Assembly: GCA_035610835.1 (NCBI GenBank)
Contig: CM069452.1
Span: forward strand, 29,128,143-29,192,142
Reading direction: 5' to 3'
DNA: 64,000 bases
Source: Ophiura sarsii
Lineage: Eukaryota; Echinodermata; Ophiuroidea; Amphilepidida; Ophiuridae
Shown here: positions 22,891 to 34,050 of the stretch, in pieces
Layout of the letters: the number at the start of each line of letters is the position of its first letter
Position numbering within the stretch: the first letter of the stretch is position 1
Position numbers and translations under genes: made by a program
The notes under the pieces: model-generated
What the model was told of the DNA's origin: nothing
Databases searched by the model: none
What the model saw: the letters and a program-made list of their open reading frames with translations, nothing else

Positions 22891-23901
22891 CAGGGTGTGT
22901 GTTAAGGATTTTTTTGTGTGTAGCAAAACTGCCATGCAATTATTTTTGTGTATAGCAATTTACACATTTTGCATAGCAGTTTTGATTTGCTTTTTAAAAT
23001 TCCAATTTGCTGTTGATCCGTTAAATCTATTTTCAATTAGTACAACAATTTTACATACGTTTATGTAAGGTAAAGTGCAGGATTGATTAAATGAGTTTCA
23101 ATTTTCAAGTAAAATGTTAGGTTTTCAAATAATGATGTAAGTTGTGAAATGTTTCAGCAATCAGCATAAATACAGCAAATGTTTTATGACAATGCAAATT
23201 TAACTAATAAGTACTCACTTGCTTGCTTGCTTATGTAATTGTTAAAAATAATAAAGAAAATCGAACAATAATAAGACTATGCCGCGGTACTGCCAGAAAC
23301 TGTTAATATAATTAAGTCGATTTAAAAAAAAAGGGGGGGGGGGGGAGCTTGGGTACAATTTTAAACATGTGCGATTTCTGAGTAATTTGTTTCTAGAATA
23401 GGAAGAAGACTGATGAAATCAGATATTTACAATATATATTTCACTGATTAGCTGACCGCTGACCCGTTCAGAAGCAAACAATAATTAAAACCATTCATTA
23501 TTTACTATACGGATTACTCGCCCCTCCATGCCCTCTCTCTCACCCTTTTATTTATTGGAAAATGGTCAGGCCCGGGTCGAAAGTTAGGTCGAAGTTTACG
23601 GCATAATTAATTGCGTACATGTTAATCTGAGCTGTTAGTACATGTAATGGGAATTCCCGTGTTTATCGTACACTGTTACAAAGTGTAAATGTATGATGTT
23701 ATTTGTCTGGAACGTGTCATGTGGCGAGTAAACTCGACGAATGAAGTGGAATTTTGTCAATTTAAACTTCGGAAGGAAATAATAGTGTCCCCAGTCAAAA
23801 AATGTTGTGTAGCAAGTTTGCTATGCATGTACAAATGTGCGTCGCAGTTGTGCTTGATTGTGGCGCAAACTGCTATGCGATACCGGTTAACACACACCCT
23901 G
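22891..23901. mobile_element. hAT-like non-autonomous element, 1011 bp
   Basis: Ends CAGGGTGTGTGTTAAGG and the reverse complement of CAGGGTGTGTGTTAACC, bracketed by an exact 8-bp target duplication AAACAGAG (22883-22890 and 23902-23909). CAGGG-type ends plus an 8-bp duplication are diagnostic of hAT. Subterminal GTGTAGCAAA and TGCTATGCGA words pair as further inverted repeats. The interior contains an A-run followed by a G-run (23324-23345) and no transposase frame. Confidence 0.88.
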
Positions 23902-24127
23902 AAACAGAGATAACAATAAAAGGAAGATGAAAGATAAATGAAATTTATCTAGAATTTTGCAATCCTATTCTCCTGTGTATACTTCCGTGCCATCTCGAGA
24001 TTTTATATTTGTAAAATCGTTGACGTTGTCAATGAAAAGGACCATGCCACTCTGTTTTGATACTGCTCTGGTTTCATATTGAACACTGAGACTTATTTTC
24101 TCGACGCGCTGCTCTGACACCTTATAT

Positions 24128-24415
24128 CAGGGGTTCTCAACCTGGGGTCGGTTGGGGTTTTCCAGGGGGTCATGAAGGGCTCATAAATATAGGGTTTGGG
24201 GGAACCGTGTTACATTTCGCTTTAAAAAAAGCTTAGAAACACCCAAAAGAAACATTCTAATATGCAAAATTTCCTGCTCGCTACGCTTGCATCCAAACTA
24301 AGCAGTTTCATTTGTGATATCCGGCTGGTGTTTTTATTCAATTTTTGTTTTGGGGTCACGGTACTGACCAGGAACGTCAAAAGGGGTCGTGGGGCAAAAA
24401 GGTTGAGAACCACTG
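24128..24415. mobile_element. hAT-like MITE, 288 bp
   Basis: Ends CAGGGGTTCTCAACCTGG and the reverse complement of CAGTGGTTCTCAACCTTT, flanked by an exact 8-bp duplication CCTTATAT (24120-24127 and 24416-24423). The terminus type is widespread among animal hAT MITEs. Confidence 0.92.
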
Positions 24416-24604
24416 CCTTATATGCTGCTTCGTGTTTTAAGGCATTGTTTATCCGACTGAATATATAAATCGTATTTCTGGTTAGCACTGTTATCGGGCT
24501 CGCTTTTTTCCTCATTTACTGATATTCCATTTAAAATGAAGCTCACTTGCGATATATTTCCCCGTGTTCGGGCAGTTACTTTTCTTGCCACTGCCTTATA
24601 TGCT

Positions 24605-24824
24605 GCATTTTCATGTATTGGAAATGCGACTTTTGAAAATGGAATATTTCCTTTAAATGGTGCTAATCATGGTTTATCTTTGTTGTTAGGGGGGAAATTT
24701 GGTATCAAATTATGCCTAAAAGATTTATCTAAATGCCTATCTAGCCTGTTTGGTCAAGAACGAATTGAAAGTTACTCAAAATGACATAAACAAAGTGGTA
24801 TACTTTCTTTTGTTGAACCCTTTA
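24605..24824 (+). repeat. Family A repeat, GAACCCTTTA subtype
   Basis: Contains ATGTATTGGAAATGCGAC, GGTGCTAATCATGGTTTATC and the standard 3' end. Confidence 0.85.
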
Positions 24825-25592
24825 TTTCCACGATATTGGTTTTAAAGCAATTTTATATGAAACCTGTCAACAGAAAACGTAATACCTTTGGAAAGATTGA
24901 TCGTATAGAAAATCAATATGAATATTATTTTGAAAAACCAAAAGAAAATTAACTGACGTTGGACAGTTTCGAATGATATTATTATCTAAACAAGATATTT
25001 ACACAAAATTGGTCAACGTCTAGAATGAAATTAACAGAGGACAAATGAAATATGAAAAAGAAGATTTAGACAGTGTATATGATATAATGTTAACAAACAT
25101 ACTTTAATTAAACCATATGTAATATATCATTTAGAAAAAAGTAAGTTTTTGGTAAAAAATTGCGAAATTGCACCAACCAAACTTAAAAAAATAAGAATGT
25201 TTTAAGGATATAAGTCTGGGTTGATTATATTAAAAACTGGTCAAAGTCGGAGAAAGAAATGGAGAGAGGATACAGGTAAATAAGAGCATAGACTTTTTGA
25301 ACAAGGTTTAAGCATACAAGTAATGTTTCATTTATATTAAATATAGAGATGATATTGGAATGTTCGGAATGTGTCATATTCAGATCAATATTAACGTGAT
25401 TGTAGTAAAATATTGTTTCAATTTTTATACATTTGTAAAACATTTTGACTGTTGAAACCGTGAAAGGGTTTTGCTTTAATTATCATAATTCGCAGGAAAA
25501 AAAATGATTTGTACACTTTTACCACCATTAATGTTAAACTAAATGAAAATTGTAATCTATGACAAATTTTATAGGAAAACAAGAAAAGATGA
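24825..25592. other. AT-rich DNA, nothing recognised
   Basis: Very A-rich, no repeat partner, only short chance frames. Confidence 0.4.
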
Positions 25593-25675
25593 CGATTCGG
25601 GCCGGGCTCGAACTCCCGTAAATGTTTCTAAGAAGAGATCAAGACCAGACTCTTAACCACTCGGCCACGTAAAGT
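25593..25675 (-). repeat. tRNA-like sequence (Ser/Leu type), SINE head or pseudogene
   Basis: On the minus strand TGGCCGAGTGGTTAAGAG matches a Pol III A box of tRNA-Ser/Leu type, and GAGTTCGAGCCCGG about 45 bases later matches a B box. The anticodon arm and acceptor stem do not pair, so it is not a functional tRNA. Confidence 0.6.
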
Positions 25676-25946
25676 TGATAGTTTTGAATTACTTATATAG
25701 CAAACTGAATACAGTAAACACCACGAATGTCGCAGACTTTGCAAAATTCTATCATTTGTTTTATATTATTTAAAACATTTCTCCACAATTGTAACAACAT
25801 CTGTGTTCATATTTTCAGACCAAGATCTCATATACATTTTTAAGACATCTGGGTACAAATACTGATTTAAAAAACATGAAAGCAATTCATAGACTCCAAC
25901 ACAAAGCCTGAATCTGAATTCAAATGTCAACGTCTAAGGACGTTGA

Positions 25947-27250
25947 AACAAGGTCTTCTAAAAAACTGGGTGGACAAGTGTTTTTAGTGTCAAAAGGATG
26001 AGAAGACTTGGAATGGATCTGTTGAATTTTGTGGAAGTCGGCAAGAGGATCACTAGTGTGTTGTTTCTGGAAGGAAATCACCGAGACGTTATGTGAGCGA
26101 TAGGCCCTATGTGGTGAAGTTTATGGAGAGAAAAAAAATTGAAAGAAAAAATATCATAATTTTTATAATTTAATTTAAATTCCAATGTTGATTAATTACG
26201 AGAAAAACGTAATTTATGACAAATTCAAAAATGCAACAAAATAACTTGGATTTCCCGGGGCGCCAGGATAATTATTAAAATACTAATAGTCAATCGTTTT
26301 GTAACAAGGTCTTCTAAAAAACGGGGGGGGGGGGGGGGGGGGTGGGGGGGGGGGGGGGGGGGGGTACGAGTGTTTAAGGAGGCAAACGGATGAGAAGACT
26401 TGGAATGGATCTGTTGAATTTTGTGGAAGTTGGCAAGAGGATCACAGTGTGTTGTTTCTGCATTACATTCCAGATGCCTGTAAGGTTTGAGCCAAGTTTG
26501 ATAGGTTAAACTGGCCATGATGCTAGTATTAGTAAGTTCCATCCAAGAATGACATCCACCCAACACCAGTGACCGCATGCTGGGTGACCTTGAGTGTGGC
26601 AGCGGTGGAAACTAGAAACAAGCCTGAGGGGCTGCAGCATTGCCACATGACTTTCCACACCTGGTGTTTTCCCGTCCGATTTGGGCTAGTTTTAAAACTA
26701 AAATCTGCTCTTTGGGTAATATAATGTGATTTTTTTTCTCGAAATTTGAACATGTGTTTTTTATAAAATATGATATAGCACTAGTTTTGATGACAAATTG
26801 AAATTAAAGTTGGAATTTGTTATCACAAGAAAAATTTCAAAAGTAGTGTATAGAGCTTCTAGTTACACCAACACTAAAGAGCCTTGAGCTATGCTTAGGA
26901 TAGCGGTGGAAATGGTAGCACGCATGCTGGCACGACACAGTTGGTATAAAATAAATCAGATAAATGGTGTAGGAGGGGATGATTTATTCCCCTGGATATG
27001 TCATCAAAGACGTGGTCAAGAAAGTTGGACTTTATACAGGGCACGGAACCGTAATGTGGAAGGAAATCACCGAGACGTTTGTGAGCTAGGCCTATATCAT
27101 TATGGTGAAGTTAAGAAAAAGAATTGAAAGAAAAAATATCATTATTTATAATTTAATTTTAAATTCCAATGACAAATTTAAAAGTGCACAAAATAACTTG
27201 GATTTCCCGGGGCGCGAACTTGGGACCGCCAGGATAATTTGTAGTCAATC
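25947..27250 (+). repeat. Tandem 360-bp duplication, second unit interrupted by a family D element
   Basis: Unit 1 (about 25947-26305) and unit 2 (about 26309-26460 plus 27057-27250) share AAGGTCTTCTAAAAAACGGG or ACTGGG, AGAAGACTTGGAATGGATCT, GTGTGTTGTTTCTG and GGAAGGAAATCACCGAGACG. The second unit is split by the insertion at 26461-27056, giving a natural empty-site comparison. A poly-G tract (26323-26364) expanded in unit 2. Confidence 0.85.
26461..27056 (+). mobile_element. 596-bp inverted-repeat element (family D), copy 2
   Basis: CATTACATTCCAGATGCCTG at the left and GCACGGAACCGTAATG at the right. The uninterrupted duplicate at 26080 reads TTTCTGGAAGG, whereas here TTTCTG, the element, then TGGAAGG, so the insertion is precise and duplicated only TG. 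Confidence 0.88.
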
Positions 27251-27480
27251 GTTTTGTAAACATAAATCACGAATACACTGTTACTGTATCATGAAGTTCA
27301 TAACAACAGCCGAATAAAAAAAAGAAAATCGTGATATTCATGACATAGGTTCATTGAACCAAAAAAGTAAAAAATAATAATAGATAAAAAAAAGAGTCTC
27401 ATTATTAAACAAACTAATGATATTGTAAGTAATTAATATAATGGAACATCAAAAAGTACCAATATTATACAAAAATATAT
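27251..27480. other. AT-rich DNA, nothing recognised
   Basis: Unique AT-rich sequence between the duplicated unit and the tRNA-like sequence; no frame or repeat partner seen. Confidence 0.35.
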
Positions 27481-27556
27481 GTGGTCCCCAGCAGAATTGA
27501 ACCCAGGTTTAATGCACGACAGGCGGAGGAAACAACCGCTTATACACCACCGTGGT
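27481..27556 (-). repeat. tRNA-like sequence (Asp type), SINE head or pseudogene
   Basis: Minus strand reads GGTGGTGTATAAGCGGTTG (A-box like), CTCCGCCTGTCGTGCA, which resembles the tRNA-Asp anticodon arm, and CTGGGTTCAATTCTGC (B-box like). The 3' side of the anticodon stem is not complementary, so it is a decayed tRNA or SINE. No adjacent SINE body is recognised. Confidence 0.55.
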
Positions 27557-28567
27557 GTTGTTATATATTCGGAAGTCATAAGTTAAAGTAATATTGAGAC
27601 TGTCTGGTTTATCCACTCAATAAACTATTAAAATGTGATATTTAAACTACATGTCCATCAAAACACCATTTTATTTATTGTAATAGACACATATATTATA
27701 AAATATCATTAAAATACTAATTTTGCACTGAAAATCTGAATTTGGCGGCGATTGGCGATATTGTTTAGCATTTTAATTTTATACCAAAGTCTATACTGCC
27801 GGCTGTATTAAAAAGCTCAAATTGCATGAAACCACAGATAAGATTCGTTTTTATATCAATACTTCTTCCTTTATGTATAATACAATTTACATTATTTAGT
27901 AAACACAATAATTGTAACGTTTAACGTCACCACTAGCTATAATTGAAACAATAATAATGACCAATGACCTTTCATTTGAAAACTAAGGTGTCCAAGTTAA
28001 CTTGTCCACCACCAAAAAAATGGTGGTCATGGCATATCACATTTGATCTAACTTTAACTTCAATGCAAACATCGTTTACGTGTTCGATAACCAGTCAGTA
28101 TCGTATATAATGTATACGTTAACAGTCGATACGTGATTTTCTTCGCGTTCAGAGTCACTATACCCAAATAATGCCACGTGACTTTGTTCATCTTATTTGA
28201 ATTGGATTGCGCAACCCAAGCAACTTGTCACATTTTCTGCGGTGACAACGTATTGTATGCCTAGTCAAACGTGCGGAAGCTGTCGGAACCCGATTCAATA
28301 CGCTATACAATTATGTTTAGTGATTTAATATGCTATATTGTTTACACAAACAAAACCTAATATTTTCAATTTTAAAATAGGTCAACCTACGACCGGCTTC
28401 TCCTCACCTGATGAAAATAAGTATGTTTATCATTTTGCGCTGCCCTCTGATTTTAATAAGAAAATTGAATATTATTTTGAAACGATTTTGTTCCCCCCCT
28501 TTTCAATCATCTTTCTAACCACGTCGAATATTTCCACATATTACTTTATAGTTATTCTTATTACATT
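27557..28567. other. No feature recognised
   Basis: AT-rich unique DNA. The short frame 28338-28571 shows no domain and does not continue the reverse transcriptase expected upstream of the Penelope-type fragment. Confidence 0.4.
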
Positions 28568-29218
28568 TTGAGGTTTATACTTATGTTTTATGACCCCAAA
28601 CACCAGGAGGAAAATAAAAACAAAGGCTTTGTTGTCATACCATATGTCAAAGGGATTTCCGAAAGAGTATCGCGGGTAATGAAGAACTACAACATATCAA
28701 CAGCTATGAGACCGCACTGTACCATCCGGAATCAACTTGTCCACCCGAAAGATAAACGTGATCAACTCAACACCACGCATGCTGTATACAACATCCCGTG
28801 TAAAAACTGCAACTTAAGTTATGTCGGTGAAACGGGCAGAAAATTCGGCACTCGTCTGGAGGAGCACAAGACTGAAGCAGAGAAATTCAGCAAGAGCGTT
28901 GCCACCCGGGCCAGCCGTAAGTCGTCACAATCGACTATACATAAGTCGGCCATTACGGATCATGTTGTGGACAGGAACCATGTGATTGGATGGAAAGAGG
29001 CTAAGGTCATAGGCACGGAACAAGATCGCTACAAGAGATGGATTAAAGAAGCAGTGGAGATAAGAAAGAAAGGGGGCACCACCATGAACCGAGACGAAGG
29101 GCAGTATCACCTTTCACACGTTTTTGACGAACTTTTACTGTCTGGAGTCAAGAAACGAACTGGCAACTCCAAAACCGCCGCTGAGAAAACTCCCTCTAGC
29201 GTCGGTGACAGTAAATAA
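28568..29218 (+). CDS. Penelope-like element, C-terminal GIY-YIG endonuclease fragment
   Basis: A 216-residue open frame matching the carboxy-terminal part of Penelope-like retroelement polyproteins, which join a reverse transcriptase to a GIY-YIG endonuclease that nicks target DNA. Visible hallmarks: the linker motif YVKGISERVSRV (residues 26-37), LVHPKDK (57-63), the GIY-like VYNIPC (73-78) with a C-x2-C pair (C78, C81) typical of these enzymes, and the YIG-like YVGETGRKFGTRLEEH (85-100) with the conserved arginine and histidine. The reverse transcriptase is absent upstream, so the element is 5'-truncated, as is usual for this group. The initiator methionine is just the first ATG in the remaining frame; homology starts near residue 20. 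The frame has no stops, suggesting a fairly recent insertion. It is not expected to make a full enzyme. Confidence 0.87.
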   Translation: MRFILMFYDPKHQEENKNKGFVVIPYVKGISERVSRVMKNYNISTAMRPHCTIRNQLVHPKDKRDQLNTTHAVYNIPCKNCNLSYVGETGRKFGTRLEEHKTEAEKFSKSVATRASRKSSQSTIHKSAITDHVVDRNHVIGWKEAKVIGTEQDRYKRWIKEAVEIRKKGGTTMNRDEGQYHLSHVFDELLLSGVKKRTGNSKTAAEKTPSSVGDSK

Positions 29219-29228
29219 CTCACCACAA

Positions 29229-29345
29229 TCTACCAAGTGTTGAGAAAGGCAACAGTGTTGCCGAAACGTCCACAGTTGTGAGTATACTATTTGGATCAGT
29301 ATAAGAACCTTATCTTATCAGTTATGTCTACCGATCCTGATGAAT
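29229..29345 (+). ncRNA. Possible hammerhead-ribozyme-like remnant 3' of the Penelope fragment
   Basis: Just after the stop codon, a stem GGCAAC-AGT-GTTGCC is followed by GAAACGTCC, which resembles helix II plus the GAAA core of hammerhead ribozymes known in Penelope-like elements. The expected CUGANGA box before the stem is degraded (TTGAGAA). An intact CTGATGA occurs later, at 29337. Order and spacing are not canonical, so activity is doubtful. Confidence 0.4.
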
Positions 29346-30881
29346 CTATTCAATAATACTTATGTTTTGATTTATAAATAATCTAATGTTTCGCACTGAT
29401 TGTATAATGTCCATTACAGTGAAATGCATTGTTATTTCACCATTTCTTGCAATACAGGGCGCGTCAAAAAGTGTACCATGTAAAATATGTTTTTTTTAGG
29501 TCATGAACAATATAAAAATTATGTTTAGCAATCGTCAATGTGTCATAAGAATTTCTTCTATCCATTTTGGACCTTTCGGTATCAAATTAAGGCCAATCTA
29601 CTAAGGCATGTCGAATTCAGGTTTGGCCAAATTTCATGCACACATAACACTTTTATCAGAATCATAATTTAGTGTGTAATTGAATATACATGTATTCAAT
29701 CAAATCAATAATTATATACCTACTATATGTTGATAGTAAGTTCCTGTTGAGCAGAACAACATTTTTGCATCTATCCAAATATTTAAGTAAGATATATTTC
29801 GCACAATAAATTGACGTATCCTATAAATCATCATTGAAATCTCAAAGGCAGTTTTTTTCAGTTGAAAATCCAATTTGTTTAAAAGTGGCCGAAGTGGGAT
29901 TCGCACTCTTATTACTGAATTGTCGTATCTCGGGAGTTAAGGTTTGAAAGTGAATGGGATAAAGTGTAATTGATAGAAGACTAATAAGGCTTACCACAGA
30001 TAGTAAATCTTTGAAAACATGGGATGTATTTTTGATTACATTTTTCCTCATGAGACACACACTGTATTATATAATATACAAGGCAACGAATGGTTGTGTT
30101 GGTGCATTTTAATCTCCAGTTATTATTTTATCTTTTTCTCCAATTGTTTTCCAATTGGAATGTTTGTTTTTGCGTGTTTCGTCCATGATTATAGACACGT
30201 TCACTAACAAAACCTTCCCTATTTTAGTATTTATACATTAATTTCTTTTACACACGTATGAAAAAGCATACAAGGTGACATTAATCAATTGTTATGCTTT
30301 TTCACAAAGTGCATAATACCCATATATGCGTGCAACGTGTATCAGCAAAGCGCGATTTATGTCGATAACAAATCGGATATATTAAAAAGACTTTACACAG
30401 GTTACATCAAGTAGCATTTGGAAATACGTGTGTACAAGTTGAATTGTCCTGAGAGGGTTAAAATGTCTATACTTTAGAAGCTTGCTCAATTATGAGATCA
30501 AACACAAAATACTCGTACAAGGCCAGCGATTTTACCTCGCGGCATAGGAATCTATAGGATTATTCCTTGACAGAGCAACCTAGAAGATATAAATGTACTA
30601 ATACAGGCAATCGAAAAAAAGGAGACCCAGGAGAAAATTGAAAGCTATTAGCGTAAAATGAATGTTTCCCATTGTAGATGTTTGAAACTGCTCTGTGTAA
30701 ATCCGACGATACGATCTCGATTCGTGTATAATGTCTTATACAAGTGACATTGTCATAGTTGATAGCGAGTTTGCTCTCTTGGCGTATAATAAATATCCCA
30801 TATTACGAATGTGTATTCAAGCCACAGGATCCATGTCACACCCAACCAAATTCTATCTATGCATGGTGATGATGTGCCTAA
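29346..30881. other. Mostly unique DNA
   Basis: ACAGGGCGCGTCAAAAAGTG at 29454 resembles a lone Tc1/mariner-type terminus. A small hairpin (AAAAAGCATA...TTATGCTTTTT) lies near 30260-30300. No coding sequence recognised. Confidence 0.4.
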
Positions 30882-31951
30882 AGGTGCGTTCATACTTAGA
30901 CCAGGCTAAAAATGAGCTAGGTATCACTTGGAGGCGTTCTTTATCTCATGTGATTTTTCTAGACCAGAATTTCATGAGGAATAAGAATATCTTTGGTAAT
31001 CAGCCCAAATCCTGAACGCGCCCCCAGGAGACAGCAAAATCCAAAATGGCCGCCATACAGGGGCCCCAAAATTCAAATGGCTTCAATTAAGATAAAAAAC
31101 ATACCAAATTGTTCGGCTGAGCACAAGAATTCCAAAAATGTATAGTTTGTCCCACTTCCGATGTTTGGTTAACGAGTTGTCGGGCAAAACGTTAAAAGGT
31201 CGTTGACCTTTGCATATGGGGTCAAAATTTAAACGTGCTCCGATTTTGAAAAACAATATCTCAAATTGCTCGTATGATCACAAGGATTCCAAAAATGGTA
31301 GTTTTTACCATCTAGCGTGTCTGTGGTACCTTATAAAGGGGTCAAAAGGTCAGGTTACATATTGACCTATACGGAACCTGACCTTCTGACCCCTTGATAA
31401 GGTACCACAGACACTCTAGATGGTAAAAACTACCATTTTTGGAATCCTTGTGATCATACGAGCTATTTGAGATATTGTTTTTCAAAATCGGAGCACGTTT
31501 AAGTTTTGACCCCATATGCAAAGGTCAACGACCTTTTTACGTTTTGCCCGATAACTCTTTAACCAAACATCGGAAGTGAGGCAAATTATACATTTTCGGA
31601 ATCCTTGTGCTCAGCCGAACAATTTGGTATGCCTTTTAACTTAATTGAAGCCATTTGAATTTTGGGGCCCCTGTATGGCGGCCATTTTGGATTTTGCTGT
31701 CTCCTGGGGGCGCGTTCAGGATTTGGGCTGATTACCAAAGATATTCTTATTCCTCATGAAATTCTTGTCTAGAAAAACCACATGAGATAAAGAACGCCTC
31801 CAAGTGATACCTAGCTCATTTTTAGCCTGGTCTAACTCGCGTCGTTGCGTATCGGTCGACAACGACGGACAAAAGTTGACATTGCTTCAACTCGCCCACC
31901 GATATCCATCGACGTCGGCCGATGCGCAACGACGTGAGTATGAACGCACCT
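30882..31951. mobile_element. PIF/Harbinger-like 1.07 kb palindromic element
   Basis: Termini AGGTGCGTTCATACT and the reverse complement, flanked by TAA (30879-30881 and 31952-31954). Almost the entire element is a near-perfect inverted repeat centred near 31365 (TCCAAAATGGCCGCCATACA pairs with its complement near 31680). No frame survives. It is a fold-back MITE of Harbinger type. Confidence 0.9.
31836..31938. mobile_element. 103-bp insertion in the right arm of the palindrome
   Basis: CTCGCGTCGTTGCGTATCGG and CCGATGCGCAACGACGTGAG form its inverted ends. The left arm of the host palindrome lacks this segment, so it arrived later or was lost from one side. Confidence 0.7.
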
Positions 31952-31954
31952 TAA

Positions 31955-32383
31955 CCAAGACATATGTATGATATGTCGTCCATGATTGGCTGATCGTATT
32001 GTATAGCTTTACATTAAGCACACTAAAAAATTGAATCAGACCATTTTAGTTCGGCTTGATAATATATATATCAATTGCAATCAATATTACGATTGAGATG
32101 TTTTATTATTTTATTTGGGAGTACTTTTTTATCAACCGATTTTGCGGAGTGTCTCTCGTTCAACTTGTTCGCCTGATTTAAGAGGATCCAAATATGGCTT
32201 GTTTTATCGCCTAAAGCATTTGCTGTGCTGTATACCGGGTTAATGTCAATAGGTGCCTAATGGAGCCTGACCGTTTGAGCCATGACAACTACATTACAAA
32301 TATTTACGAAGTAAAAATTGAAATCCTGTGTTTAGACGAATAATTTGAGATATAACTCGTTCAATCGGAGCCAGTTTAAATTT
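31955..32383. other. No feature recognised
   Basis: Unique DNA between two MITEs. Confidence 0.35.
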
Positions 32384-32620
32384 GGAAAAAGTGTACTTTA
32401 AGTCCCATGCATAAAGGTTGCCAGTATCGCTCGATACTGGTACATTTTTATGTTCCAGTATCGGGCGATACTGGTACATATGATACCAGTATAGTGATTG
32501 TCAGAGTATTGAACATTTTTAATAGGTGCCAGTATAGTCCGATACTGGAACACCGCCTTTGTGCCAATATCGAACGATACTAGTACAGTCAAGTATCTGG
32601 GACCTAAAGTACACTTTTCC
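32384..32620. mobile_element. CCAGTATCG-palindrome element, compact copy (237 bp)
   Basis: Terminal inverted repeats of about 22 bp (GGAAAAAGTGTACTTTA...; right end ACCTAAAGTACACTTTTCC). The interior carries at least four 20-bp palindromes of the form CCAGTATCGNNCGATACTGG with mutated versions. Related to 49145-50273 and 21703. Confidence 0.85.
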
Positions 32621-33884
32621 AACTATCCATTTTGGAATCCTTTTGCCCAGACCTATTACAAGAATACCCCTCTAAATCCACTAAGTAATACACTTTCCTC
32701 TCACTCTCAGCGAGTCACTGGAGATGACCCTGCTAATTACAGTTTTGTGTCATCTGTAAAAGGAAACGCTGTTAACGGATGTTCACAAGTATAATCATGT
32801 AATTTGTATTTGCCTTAGTTTTTATTATTATTTTGACCTTTGGATCACCTTGCTCTTCTTTAATTATCATTTGTGCCAGGTGTGAGGCTCGAGAAAGTCC
32901 CTAACAATATATATTTTGAAAGTCGGCTTTCATAAAACTCTTAATTAGGCAATTGCTGTTGGCCAATTGCTGTTGGATTCACTTGGGTAATTCATTTATT
33001 TTGTTTGCGTAGGCAAATAATAAACACTTATGCCAAAAAAGGCAAAGTGAGACCAACGGCTCTTGACTCGGAACAATTGTTGTATGTCTCTTGGCATTTG
33101 AACCAATATAAACAACAGTGTCAGTCGCAGTTTGTCAATGAAAGTTGTTCCTATTTTGAGTTTGTTTTTCATGTCAGTGAAATACAGCTTTTCGTTTTAT
33201 TTATCGTAGTCCCAAGTTTATATGGATAGGTCATTTTCCTTTTTTTCTTCTTCTAATGTCGTGTGTTACACGTGGTACCGGACACGGTTGGCCAGATTTT
33301 GTATTTTCCATTTGATTAGAATACATCCCTCTCTTGAAAATCAATGATTTACATTGTGTATCATACGCTTATTTTTATTTCTATTTACACAAACACATGA
33401 TTCACCAAGATCAAAGGGAACATCTCGTATATGGTCATGTGTTATAAGCTCGCCTCCATTCACGTTACACACGGATTTTTGTTTTCGCGACATTATTTTA
33501 ACTTTACACATTAATATTTGCTTGTATACTCCACCTGAGGTAATAAAAGTATTTTTTTTCTGAAGGGCAATTGCAGTGAGGAAACCAATTATAGTACGAC
33601 CAATGACTAAAATGTTATGATTCAAAATGTTCGGACAAATATCAGAATTTTTAAATTTTAATTTGAGATCCATATGATTTTTATAGCTACCCCTATCATT
33701 AATATTTACTTTACATATTTAAATTTCTCATGAAATTACCCATCAGATGATATATAATTGTTAAAGTTTACCACGTCGGAAAGGTAATTATACCGGCTAG
33801 TGAATATCTCCAATTTTTATTTTATATATTTTTAGAATTATCAGAAGTATTTTTAAGGATGTATCCTTCCATGATTTAAACTGC
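32621..33884. other. No feature recognised
   Basis: Short open frames on both strands (32561-32794, 33005-33229, 33341-33673) show no domain or splice context that I can support. Confidence 0.35.
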
Positions 33885-34050
33885 ATTTCTAAATTCCTCT
33901 AGTTCCAAGCCTTCCAAAAATGTATACTTTTGCAATCATAGGTTAAACACTTTTTCTGTTATAGTCAATTTTATAAATCCGGTAAATTAAGGCTGATATT
34001 TCATGTTGACTGTGTAGCGAATAGCAAGAAAGTCGATGATCATTGTCTTA
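33885..34050 (+). repeat. Diverged repeat paired with 8795-8960
   Basis: Same word order as the partner copy; non-coding. Confidence 0.6.

Noticed and set aside
26225..26578. 117-codon frame with a proline run
   Set aside because: Crosses a poly-G tract and the boundary of an inserted element.
29454..29490. Lone mariner-like terminus as a full element
   Set aside because: No matching inverted end found downstream, so only noted.
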